Source: Caldicellulosiruptor obsidiansis OB47
GTDB lineage: Bacteria; Bacillota; Thermoanaerobacteria; Caldicellulosiruptorales; Caldicellulosiruptoraceae
NCBI RefSeq assembly: GCF_000145215.1
Contig: NC_014392.1
Coordinates: 1,310,001-1,374,000, forward strand
Direction: 5' to 3'
DNA: 64,000 nt
Below the pieces are notes generated by a model that saw nothing but the letters and a program-made list of their open reading frames with translations, ran no database searches and was not told the origin of the DNA. The first letter of the stretch is position 1. Each line of letters opens with the position of its first letter. Of the stretch, positions 43,533 through 51,484 are shown piece after piece. Made by a program: the position numbers and the translations under genes.

Positions 43533-45524
43533 TTATTGTTCTAACTTTATATTCTTCACAAAATCAGCAAGTGTTATCACAAAGTCTTCGTTATGCTCAG
43601 TATCTATGTTTTCTTCTTCGTGCAAATCTTTTAAAGACAACGCAACCCTTCGCTTTTCTTCATCAATCTCTATAACCTTTGCTTTCAAGCTATCTCCAAC
43701 TTTATATACGTTATGTGGTCTTTGGTTGTATCCAAGTGGAATATTTGAAATGTGAACAAAACCATCAACATCATGTTCTGTGATCCACACAACAAGTCCA
43801 AAAGATAACACCTTTGTGACTTCACAGTCAACAAGCATCCCTAAATACAAGTTTTTAATCCTTTTTGCCCACTCATCGTCTTGAGTCTTTTTTATGCTAA
43901 GATAAATCTGTTTTTTATTCTTGTCTATATCAAGAATCTTCACCTTGACTTTTTCGCCAATCTCAAACAATTTTTTAAGGTCTGCACCTTTTTTCAAATA
44001 TCCAACTTCACTTGCAGGTACAAAACCACACAGGTTCTCAAAATTTACCACAATGCCTTTTTGTTTTATCTCAACAACAATGCCCTCATATTCTCTGGAA
44101 AAATCTAAAGACTCAATCTGTTTAATAAATCTCTCTTCTTCTTTTTGTTTTAGCAAAGATTTCCGACTACCAAAAGCTATCTTTTTTTCTTTGTTGACAT
44201 CTGTAATTTCTATTTCAAATATCTTTCCTATATCCGAAGTTTGAACGTCTTCACCCCACTGAGAAATTGGCACATACACATTTGTCCCTCTAAAGTCACA
44301 AACAACACTTTTTTCTTTAATTGACTTTACAACCACTCTTACAGGTTCTTTATTTTCATACCTCGAAAGCAGCTCTTCAAACCCGTGAAGTACATCTGCC
44401 CGATACTTTGATAAAACCACATTTCCTTCTTCATCTGACTCTTTTATCACAACCGCTTCAATTGTCTCACCTATCTTAAACAGGTCCTTCAAATTTACAT
44501 TTCCATTTTTAATTACCTCGTCTTTGTAAATTATACCCTCTGCCTTGTAACCAATATCAACAAGTACATAATCTTCCTCAACTTTTATTATCCTGCCTTT
44601 TACAACTTCACCTCTTTGCACTGTCAAAAAACTTCTATCAATAAGTCTCTCAAAATCTTTCAGATTCATCTCATTAAACTTTTCTTCCAGATGTTTTACC
44701 ACCTCTTCAATCTGCTCAGGAGAAGTGGAAGCTCCTGCTGTTACCCCGATACTCTTTGCACTGCTATCTAATTTTATTGAATCTAAATCTTCAACTTTTT
44801 CAATAAAAAATGTGGGTTTTATCTCCTTCAGAAGCTGATACAATTTGTTGGTATTAGAACTTTTCTTATCACCGACCACCAACATTATGTCTACATGCTG
44901 TGCAAGTTCTGCTGCTTCCTTTTGCCTGTTTATTGTTGCTTTGCATATGGTATCAAATACTTTATAATTGGTATGAGACTCTAAAAAATCTTTTATACTG
45001 GTCCACTTCTTGCTGTCAAACGTGGTCTGACAGACAATTGCAGCTTTGCCTTCAATTTGATTAATCGCTTCTTTTACTTTTTCAATACCATCTACAACAA
45101 AACATTTTCTATTATTGCTAACATGGCCTACAATTCCCTTTACTTCAGGATGGTTCATATCTCCAACAACAATTATATCATACCCGTTTTCTGAATGCTC
45201 CATTACAATCTCATGAATCTTTTTAACATACGGACATGTAAAGTCATAAACTTTATCTGCCCTTTTTTCAATTTCAACATACTCTTCCTTTGAAACACCA
45301 TGCGAACGTATAAAAATAATATCTTCTTTACAGATTTTTTCAATATCCTCTACAACTTCTACACCTAACTCTTTTAATTTATCTATAACATAGCTATTAT
45401 GTATTAACATTCCATACACCTTTATAGATTTTCCCTTATTTGCTTTTGCCCATGCCAAAACGCCTTCTACTGCCCTTTGAACACCAAAACAAAATCCAGC
45501 ACTTTGCGCAACTTTAATAATCAT
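43533..45524 (-). CDS. ispH: Fusion of HMB-PP reductase IspH and ribosomal protein S1
   Basis: Residues 1-280 are IspH (LytB), which makes IPP and DMAPP from HMB-PP with a 4Fe-4S cluster held by three cysteines: SAGFCFGVQRAV, FTCPYVKKI and FDTICKATINRQ. Residues about 300-640 hold four S1 RNA-binding domains (for example GEVVKGRIIKVEEDYVLVDIGYKAEGI and LYLGMLVDCEVTKVLSFGLVVWI). Such fusions are known in Clostridia. The single continuous 663-codon frame shows it is a true fusion here. plsC lies upstream, and cmk before it: the same neighbours rpsA has in Firmicutes. Confidence 0.93.
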   Translation of the reverse strand: MIIKVAQSAGFCFGVQRAVEGVLAWAKANKGKSIKVYGMLIHNSYVIDKLKELGVEVVEDIEKICKEDIIFIRSHGVSKEEYVEIEKRADKVYDFTCPYVKKIHEIVMEHSENGYDIIVVGDMNHPEVKGIVGHVSNNRKCFVVDGIEKVKEAINQIEGKAAIVCQTTFDSKKWTSIKDFLESHTNYKVFDTICKATINRQKEAAELAQHVDIMLVVGDKKSSNTNKLYQLLKEIKPTFFIEKVEDLDSIKLDSSAKSIGVTAGASTSPEQIEEVVKHLEEKFNEMNLKDFERLIDRSFLTVQRGEVVKGRIIKVEEDYVLVDIGYKAEGIIYKDEVIKNGNVNLKDLFKIGETIEAVVIKESDEEGNVVLSKYRADVLHGFEELLSRYENKEPVRVVVKSIKEKSVVCDFRGTNVYVPISQWGEDVQTSDIGKIFEIEITDVNKEKKIAFGSRKSLLKQKEEERFIKQIESLDFSREYEGIVVEIKQKGIVVNFENLCGFVPASEVGYLKKGADLKKLFEIGEKVKVKILDIDKNKKQIYLSIKKTQDDEWAKRIKNLYLGMLVDCEVTKVLSFGLVVWITEHDVDGFVHISNIPLGYNQRPHNVYKVGDSLKAKVIEIDEEKRRVALSLKDLHEEENIDTEHNEDFVITLADFVKNIKLEQ

Positions 45525-45546
45525 TCTTTTTACTTCCCCTCTTCCT

Positions 45547-46122
45547 TTATTTTAGGATAAGTTCTTTAATTTCATTCATAATTTTATCTACAATCTCTCG
45601 ATTATCCATGCTACTGTCTTTTAGTTCCATTGGCTTTCCAATTTTCACCCTTATCTTGCCAAATGGAACTATTCTTCCAGAAATACCAACTGGTAAGACC
45701 TTTGCACCTGTTGCTTTTATTATGGTTGCAACTCCTTTTTCACCTTTTAAAATGATTTCTTTTGTCCTGTTTCTTTTTCCTTCCGGGAAAATACCCAAAA
45801 TATTGCCAGATCTTATAACCTCTATAGCTTTTTTTATTGCACCAATATCGCTTTTGCCACGCTTGACAGGAAAAGCTCCAAAAGCTTTGATGATTGGTGC
45901 AAGCCACCATATTCTAAAAAGTTCACTTTTGGCCATGAAATACACTCGTTTGTCAAATATTAGTATAAGCAAAACTGGGTCAAGATAACTTCTATGATTT
46001 GCACAGATAATAAAAGGACCTTCAGGTATATTTTCTTTTCCTTCAACTCTTATAAAAAAAACACATTTCAAAATGATAAAAGCAATTTTTCTAATAAGAT
46101 TGAGAAAAAAATTATACCTCAT
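45547..46122 (-). CDS. plsC: 1-acyl-sn-glycerol-3-phosphate acyltransferase
   Basis: The 191-residue protein forms phosphatidic acid at the membrane. Acyltransferase motifs are NHRSYLDP (HxxxxD, about residue 37) and FPEGKRNR (about residue 113), with an N-terminal hydrophobic helix. Its start overlaps cmk by 11 bases. Confidence 0.92.
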   Translation of the reverse strand: MRYNFFLNLIRKIAFIILKCVFFIRVEGKENIPEGPFIICANHRSYLDPVLLILIFDKRVYFMAKSELFRIWWLAPIIKAFGAFPVKRGKSDIGAIKKAIEVIRSGNILGIFPEGKRNRTKEIILKGEKGVATIIKATGAKVLPVGISGRIVPFGKIRVKIGKPMELKDSSMDNREIVDKIMNEIKELILK

Positions 46123-46792
46123 CTTTTATCACCTTGTTAATAAGCTCCAAAATTTTTTGCAAAACCTCTTCAATTGAAAGAGAAGTTGAATCTATGACAA
46201 TGGCATCCTCAGCTATCCTCAAAGGTGCAAACTCTCTTGTCATATCATTTTGATCCCTTTTTTTTATCTCATCTAAAAGTTGATAGTAATCTACGTCATA
46301 GCCTTTTTGCTTTAGTTCCAAAAATCTTCTCTTTGCTCTTTCCTCTGCCGTAGCCGTCAAAAAAATTTTTAGTTCAGCATTGGGTAAAACATGTGTTCCG
46401 ATATCTCTACCGTCCATTATAACGCCTTTTTGTTTTGCCAGATCTTGCTGCATCTTTACAAGTCTTTCTCGTACTTCCCTGATCTTTGACACGTCAGATG
46501 CATACATCGAAACTTCTGGTTGGCGAATTTCTTCTGTAACGTCTTCACCATCTAAAAAGACAAGCTGTTTACCATCAACAAGTTTTATTTTTATATCAGT
46601 TGAGTTTAAAATCTCAACAATTTTTCTACTGTCATGCGGGGAGATGTTATTCTTAAGTACTTTGAGCCCAACAGCTCTGTACATTGCTCCTGTATCGATA
46701 TGAATATACCCAAGCTGGCTTGCCAAAAGCTTTGAAATTGTACTTTTCCCTGCCCCTGCAGGACCATCAATTGCAATGTTAATTTTCTTCAT
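46112..46792 (-). CDS. cmk: Cytidylate kinase
   Basis: It phosphorylates CMP/dCMP. The P-loop is GPAGAGKSTISKLLA, with DTGAMYRAVGL, DGRDIGTHVLPNAELKIFLTA and RRFLELKQKG; 226 residues is the usual size. Its start overlaps the end of aroH by 4 bases. Confidence 0.95.
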   Translation of the reverse strand: MKKINIAIDGPAGAGKSTISKLLASQLGYIHIDTGAMYRAVGLKVLKNNISPHDSRKIVEILNSTDIKIKLVDGKQLVFLDGEDVTEEIRQPEVSMYASDVSKIREVRERLVKMQQDLAKQKGVIMDGRDIGTHVLPNAELKIFLTATAEERAKRRFLELKQKGYDVDYYQLLDEIKKRDQNDMTREFAPLRIAEDAIVIDSTSLSIEEVLQKILELINKVIKDEV

Positions 46793-47169
46793 AAATCTTC
46801 ACCTTTCTCGTCAGTCAAGTCTTCTCTGAGTTTCTTTGCATCTCTCAAATATACGTGTTTGGGAATAAAATTACTATCTCTTTGAATAAGCATAAGAAGC
46901 CTTATACATTTTGTAAGCGCTCCCTCAATATCAAGCTCTTGAGCACATATAAGAGGAATGTCCACAAACCCCATGAGTCTTGCTGCATACGCTGGAAAAG
47001 CCGATTTTAAGTCTTTGGTCATTGTAAATAAAATAAAAACAATCTCCTCTTTTTTAAGATTGTTTCTGAGCATAATTTCATTCAAAAGCTCCTGAGTACA
47101 GCTGACAATCTCATCTCTAGAATCTTTCTCAACAGTTGTAGCACCTCTTATTGCAAAAACCAAGGTCAT
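46789..47169 (-). CDS. aroH: Chorismate mutase, AroH type
   Basis: This 126-residue trimeric-type mutase converts chorismate to prephenate. Marks are FAIRGATTVEKDSRDEI with the active-site Arg, FTMTKDLKSAFPA and the C-terminal KHVYLRDAKKLREDL. It is not fused to another aromatic enzyme. It is coupled to cmk. Confidence 0.93.
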   Translation of the reverse strand: MTLVFAIRGATTVEKDSRDEIVSCTQELLNEIMLRNNLKKEEIVFILFTMTKDLKSAFPAYAARLMGFVDIPLICAQELDIEGALTKCIRLLMLIQRDSNFIPKHVYLRDAKKLREDLTDEKGEDL

Positions 47170-47205
47170 TCCCCCTACTAATCATTCATCTTTTGCCAAA
47201 AACTT

Positions 47206-47628
47206 TCATATAACCCTGTGACCAAGTCCTATTGCTACCTCATTTAAATGTAAAAGACCTATCCCAAAAAATATGGCAACCGCAACATGCTCCTCAAACC
47301 TTGCAATGCCAATCTTTCCTCCTACGTTTAGCCCAATTGCTTTTTGCATGATTTGAGATATCGCTTCCCTTGTTGCTCCGGCAACAGCACCTTCCTCTTG
47401 ATGTACCTCGTTTATAACACCTTCTCTTTTGGCAGCAACAACTGCTCTTTCAACAATTTTCATAACAGAGGTTATAAACTCCCCTCCAAAATCCACAGCT
47501 GCGCATTTAATTCCGATTTTAGTAAAATCTTCTTGAATCTTTTTTTCTTCTTGTCTGTTTTGGCTTAAAGCCATCAAAATAGCTGCTCTCGAAACGTCCT
47601 TGCTTCCAAATTCCTTCTTATCCACCAT
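47206..47628 (-). CDS. HutP family protein
   Basis: The 140-residue protein resembles HutP, the histidine- and Mg-dependent RNA-binding antiterminator of Bacillus hut genes (EEGAVAGATREAISQIMQKAIGLNVGGKIGIARFEEH, GIGLLHLNEVAIGLGHR). No hut catabolic genes are nearby; it is embedded with aroH and a phosphatase, so its target is unknown. Clostridial orphans of this type are common. Confidence 0.82.
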   Translation of the reverse strand: MVDKKEFGSKDVSRAAILMALSQNRQEEKKIQEDFTKIGIKCAAVDFGGEFITSVMKIVERAVVAAKREGVINEVHQEEGAVAGATREAISQIMQKAIGLNVGGKIGIARFEEHVAVAIFFGIGLLHLNEVAIGLGHRVI

Positions 47629-47645
47629 TTCATAGACCTCACTTT

Positions 47646-48275
47646 TTAAATTATCGGACGAACTTGTTCTGCTGTCAGATGAGACATGTCATTCAAAAGG
47701 CTGAGCATTGTCCTTTCTCCTTTTATATCAACAATGCTCAAACTTGCATTCCCAATCCAGCACTTTTTATAAAAATCAAGGGGAAGGTTCAAAAGATAGA
47801 TAATCGAAAGTTTTACTATACCACCATGCGTGACAATCACAATATTACTAAAATTTTTTTGCAAAATATCATCAAAAAAACTTTTAACTCTTTTCATAAC
47901 AGCACACAAGTTGCCTTCACCCGGAAAAATAGCCTTATCGGGATTGTTTTTCCACATTAAATAGACATGAGAGTATTTTCTTTCAAGCTCTTCAAAGCTC
48001 AATCCTTCCCACTCGCCAAAATTTATCTCATTAAGTTTTTCAGAGGTTTCAAATAAAGTGTCTGGATGATAAGATTTTATATAATTTGCAGTAGTATAAG
48101 CCCTTTTTAATGTGCTTGAAAATATTATATCAATCTTTTTGTTTTTAAGCCTCTCAGCAATCTTTTTTGCCTGTTCAATACCAGTTGAATTTAGTTCTGT
48201 ATCGATTGAACCCTGAACAAGGTTTAATCTATTCCAGTCAGTTTCACCATGTCTTACTAAATAAATTCTTTTCAA
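47646..48275 (-). CDS. Histidine phosphatase family protein (phosphoglycerate-mutase-like)
   Basis: The 209-residue protein has the LVRHGETDWN catalytic histidine motif, an Arg in STLKRAYTTA, the acid-base region EINFGEWEGLSFEEL, and the second histidine in VTHGGIVKL. Substrates of this group range from phosphoglycerate to cobalamin precursors; none can be chosen here. It follows the RpiR regulator. Confidence 0.85.
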   Translation of the reverse strand: MKRIYLVRHGETDWNRLNLVQGSIDTELNSTGIEQAKKIAERLKNKKIDIIFSSTLKRAYTTANYIKSYHPDTLFETSEKLNEINFGEWEGLSFEELERKYSHVYLMWKNNPDKAIFPGEGNLCAVMKRVKSFFDDILQKNFSNIVIVTHGGIVKLSIIYLLNLPLDFYKKCWIGNASLSIVDIKGERTMLSLLNDMSHLTAEQVRPII

Positions 48276-48281
48276 ACTGCA

Positions 48282-49145
48282 TCACCTATTTTCCTTTTCA
48301 TAGACCTGAAATTCATCCCAAATTTCTTCAAGTTTTTCAAGTGTTTTTGCAACCTCTTCTTTTTTCCTAAGACCTGTCGCAACAATTAATGCGTTTATTA
48401 CACTCAGTGGTGCCACAAGCGAATCAGCAAATGATACCATATCGCTTCTGCAAATAAGAACATAATCACTGAATTTACACAGAGGTGATATTTTGCTATC
48501 TGTAAGCGAAACTATCTTAGCACCCTGTTTTTTTGCATACTGCAAAACCTTTAAAGTGCGCTTTGAATATCTCGGAAAACTGATGCCGATAATTAAATCG
48601 TCGCTTGTGATTCTGAAAACCTGTTCAAAGATATCACTAATACCACTTGTTGTGATGACCTTGACATTATCTAAAATCATGTTCAAATAAAAACCCAAAA
48701 AATCAGCAAGTGCTGCTGAACTTCTAATTCCAATGATGTATATCCTTTTTGCATTTACTATCTCATCTACAACCTGGTTAAAAATGTTTTCATCTATCTG
48801 CTCTAAGGTCTGCTTTATTTTGTCCATGTCAGAAAGGAGGACACTTCTTAAAACCTCTTTTTCGTTTATCCTACTTGCAGAAAGTTCTACTCTTTGCACA
48901 GATGTAAGCTTTGTTTTCATAAGCTCCTGCAAAGCTCTCTGAAACTCAGGATAACCTTCAAAACCAAGTCTTTCTGCAAATCTTACAACTGTTGACTCAC
49001 TTACACCAACTGAATTGCCAAGTGCGAGTGCTGTCATATAAGCTGCTTTTTCCCCATGTTCTAAGATAAACTGGGCAATTTTTTTTTGCCCTTTACTAAA
49101 CTCTGGCATAAGTTCAATTATCCTGGCTTCTAAATCGTGGGTCAT
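48282..49145 (-). CDS. MurR/RpiR-family transcriptional regulator
   Basis: The 287-residue protein has an N-terminal HTH_6 domain (about 1-75, GVSESTVVRFAERLGFEGYPEFQRAL) and a C-terminal SIS sugar-phosphate domain (about 125-260, IRSSAALADFLGFYLNMILDNV and ISFPRYSKRTLKVLQYAKKQG). It likely senses a phosphosugar. Its own promoter region, shared with the small upstream gene, is near 49340-49390. Confidence 0.9.
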   Translation of the reverse strand: MTHDLEARIIELMPEFSKGQKKIAQFILEHGEKAAYMTALALGNSVGVSESTVVRFAERLGFEGYPEFQRALQELMKTKLTSVQRVELSASRINEKEVLRSVLLSDMDKIKQTLEQIDENIFNQVVDEIVNAKRIYIIGIRSSAALADFLGFYLNMILDNVKVITTSGISDIFEQVFRITSDDLIIGISFPRYSKRTLKVLQYAKKQGAKIVSLTDSKISPLCKFSDYVLICRSDMVSFADSLVAPLSVINALIVATGLRKKEEVAKTLEKLEEIWDEFQVYEKENR

Positions 49146-49158
49146 CTTGCATTTCTCC

Positions 49159-49323
49159 TTATGTTTGGTAGATACTTATAACAATCTTATTGTGGCTTCT
49201 TGAAAGCCCTACAATAATATTTTTGTCTTTTAAACTTTTGTTAAGAAAATCTATTATCTTATAGATTGGAACATTTTCTTCGAATTCCATCGAAGAGATA
49301 AGTTCAAGCTTTTCATTTTCCAT
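49159..49323 (-). CDS. YpmA-like (DUF4264) small protein
   Basis: The 54-residue protein starts MENEKLELISS and contains YKIIDFLNKSLKDKNIIVGLSR and IVISIYQT, a clear match in pattern to Bacillus YpmA/DUF4264. Its function is unknown. It ends 13 bases before the rpiR-type gene. A TATAAT at about 49364-49371 (minus strand) is a likely -10. An in-frame ATG 15 bases upstream overlaps the ribosome site and is less likely. Confidence 0.75.
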   Translation of the reverse strand: MENEKLELISSMEFEENVPIYKIIDFLNKSLKDKNIIVGLSRSHNKIVISIYQT

Positions 49324-49409
49324 TTTAAAATTCCACATCCTGTTTTCTTATTTTATTCTTTATTAATTATATCACAATACTTACGTTCTTATAAGAGTAT
49401 CTTTAAAAG

Positions 49410-49444
49410 AAAAAAGGAAGAACACAATTTTATATGTCCTTCCC
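49410..49444 (-). terminator. Terminator of the carboxyltransferase gene cluster
   Basis: GGAAG-ACA and TGT-CTTCC arms are followed on the minus strand by TTTTTTCTTTT, starting right after the stop of the 5S-type gene. Confidence 0.7.
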
Positions 49445-49447
49445 CTC

Positions 49448-50839
49448 TCATACAGGATACACTTTGTTGTTCTGAACAAGATCAATGTCAACTTTGTAAT
49501 TTTTTGCAAACCTTAATCTGAAAAAATTTTCTGCAAGTTGAGGGAATAAACAGTAAGTTACTACATCAGTATCATTTTCAATATACTCCTTGATTTTTTC
49601 CTTTGCATTTTCAAGCTCTGGTAAAATCAAATCTGCAGGTCTGCAGGTTATCTCTTTTTCATCTTTCAAAATTTTTCTTTTCACTTCTTCATTCACAGGA
49701 GCTGGAGGTTTTCCGTACTCACCTTTAAAATACGCTTTTGTCTCCTTTGTGACAAGCTTGTATCTCTCTCCTGCTACAACATTCAAAACAGCTTGCGTTC
49801 CCACAATTTGACTTGTAGGAGTTACAAGTGGTGGATATCCAAAATCTTTTCGAACCTCAGGGACCTCTTTCAAAACCTCATCTAACTTGTCTTCTTGCCC
49901 CTGTTCCTTTAGCTGGGAAATGAGGTTTGATAACATCCCTCCAGGTATTTGATAATGAAGAGCGTTTATATCAACACTTAATACTTTCGGGTCAAGCAAC
50001 CCTTTTTTGATATACTCTTCTCTTAGTACTTTAAAATATTCACTTGCCCTGTTTATCATTTCTAAATCAAGTTTTGGAGCGTATTCTGTATTTTCAAGTG
50101 CATACACAATTGTTTCAGTTGGCGGCTGGGAAGTGCCCAGTGCAAGCGGAGATAGAGCTGTGTCAATACCATCCACACCTGCTTCGATAGCTTTCAAATA
50201 TGTCATTGACCCAAATCCTGTGGTGTAGTGTGTATGAAGATGAATAGGAAGTTTTATCTGTTCTTTTAACGCTTTTATAAGTTTGTAAGCGTCGAATGGT
50301 GAGAGAAGCCCAGCCATGTCTTTTATACAAATTGAGTCTGCCCCAAGTTCTTCTATTTGTTTTGCTAAATTTACATAGTTTTCAATAGTATGATAAGGAG
50401 AGATAGTGTACGATATGGCAACCTGGGCATGTCCTTCTTCTTTTTTTGTTGCTTTTAGAGCTATTTCAATATTCCGAATGTCATTGAGTGCATCAAATAT
50501 TCTTATAATATCAATACCATAGTATATAGCCTTTTTTACAAACTCTTCAACAACATCATCAGCGTAGTGCCTGTAACCAACAAGATTTTGTCCTCTAAGA
50601 AGCATCTGGAGCTTTGTCTTTTTAAAAGCAGTTCTCAGCTTTTTTAATCTTTCCCATGGATCTTCATTGAAAAACCTCAGACACGCATCGAATGTAGCCC
50701 CGCCCCAGCACTCAACTGAATAGTAGCCAACTTGGTCAAGCACAGGAGCAATTTCAAGCATCTGTTCTGTTGTCATGCGCGTCGCAATGAGTGATTGGTG
50801 AGCATCTCTTAGTATTGTCTCTGTTATTCTAACTCCCAT
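49448..50839 (-). CDS. Pyruvate/oxaloacetate carboxyltransferase (5S / PycB / OadA type)
   Basis: The 463-residue protein has a DRE-TIM-barrel carboxyltransferase domain, with ILRDAHQSLIATRM at the start, the carbamylated-lysine region DSICIKDMAGLLSP, LHTHYTTGFGSM and DGIDTALSPLALGTSQPP, and a conserved C-terminal domain. It moves CO2 between oxaloacetate/pyruvate and biotin. It has no attached biotin domain; the carrier is the next upstream gene. With the 12S-type subunit in the same operon and no membrane pump subunit, a soluble transcarboxylase is the simplest reading (inference). Confidence 0.88.
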   Translation of the reverse strand: MGVRITETILRDAHQSLIATRMTTEQMLEIAPVLDQVGYYSVECWGGATFDACLRFFNEDPWERLKKLRTAFKKTKLQMLLRGQNLVGYRHYADDVVEEFVKKAIYYGIDIIRIFDALNDIRNIEIALKATKKEEGHAQVAISYTISPYHTIENYVNLAKQIEELGADSICIKDMAGLLSPFDAYKLIKALKEQIKLPIHLHTHYTTGFGSMTYLKAIEAGVDGIDTALSPLALGTSQPPTETIVYALENTEYAPKLDLEMINRASEYFKVLREEYIKKGLLDPKVLSVDINALHYQIPGGMLSNLISQLKEQGQEDKLDEVLKEVPEVRKDFGYPPLVTPTSQIVGTQAVLNVVAGERYKLVTKETKAYFKGEYGKPPAPVNEEVKRKILKDEKEITCRPADLILPELENAKEKIKEYIENDTDVVTYCLFPQLAENFFRLRFAKNYKVDIDLVQNNKVYPV

Positions 50840-50865
50840 TATTTTTTAAACCTCCAACAAATTTT

Positions 50866-51249
50866 CTATTCTATTTCGAACAGCAAATCTCCTTTTGCCA
50901 CTTTCTGTCCTTCCCTTACATGTATTTTTTTGATCTTTCCCTTGCCAGGGGCAACTACTTCATTTTCCATTTTCATAGCTTCAAGAATTAAAACAGGTTC
51001 ATTTGCATCAACAACATCGCCTTCACTTTTTAGTACTCTCACAATAGTGCCTGGAAGCTGAGCAATAACCGAGTTTTTATCAGAAGAAGGTACAGGATTT
51101 CGCTTTGTTTTATCTTCATACTTTTCCTGCCTCGGCTCAAAATGACCAATTTTGGGCCTTGGTACGACAGAAGTTTTATTTTCAACCCCTATCTCTTCCA
51201 CTTCTACAACAAATTCTTGGCTATTAATCTTTACCTTGAATTTTCTCAT
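50866..51249 (-). CDS. Biotin carboxyl carrier protein
   Basis: The ATG at 51249 (GGAGG 11 bases upstream) gives 127 residues. An N-terminal strand region and a charged Pro-rich linker precede a biotinyl domain (about 58-127) with the biotin-lysine motif EAMKMENEV and the typical LPGTIVRVLKSEGDVV. It carries CO2 between the two catalytic subunits encoded on both sides. Confidence 0.9.
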   Translation of the reverse strand: MRKFKVKINSQEFVVEVEEIGVENKTSVVPRPKIGHFEPRQEKYEDKTKRNPVPSSDKNSVIAQLPGTIVRVLKSEGDVVDANEPVLILEAMKMENEVVAPGKGKIKKIHVREGQKVAKGDLLFEIE

Positions 51250-51257
51250 CGCAAACT

Positions 51258-51449
51258 TTACCTCCATCTGTAAAACATCTGTGACTGATTGAGTATCATT
51301 TCTCTTGCACCTTTGACCCACTTGTTTTGCTGTTTAGTTATGTTGGTGATTTTATATTGACCTTCACCCATCACAATGTGCAAACATGCACAAATACAAG
51401 CAAGCTCTTCTTTAGTAATGGTTGAAATAGTGCTGACCAGAGCATACAT
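51258..51449 (-). CDS. Small protein of the carboxylase cluster, unknown
   Basis: The ATG at 51449 with GGAGAG 9 bases upstream gives 63 residues, MYALVSTISTITKEELACICACLHIVMG onward, ending FYRWR. There is a Cys-Ile-Cys-Ala-Cys cluster near residue 20 and no convincing membrane helix of the OadG kind. It lies 8 bases before the biotin carrier gene, between it and the 12S-type gene, so it may be an assembly or regulatory subunit. Confidence 0.65.
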   Translation of the reverse strand: MYALVSTISTITKEELACICACLHIVMGEGQYKITNITKQQNKWVKGAREMILNQSQMFYRWR

Positions 51450-51484
51450 TTTAAAACACTCTCCTTTTTTCACAAAAATACATT

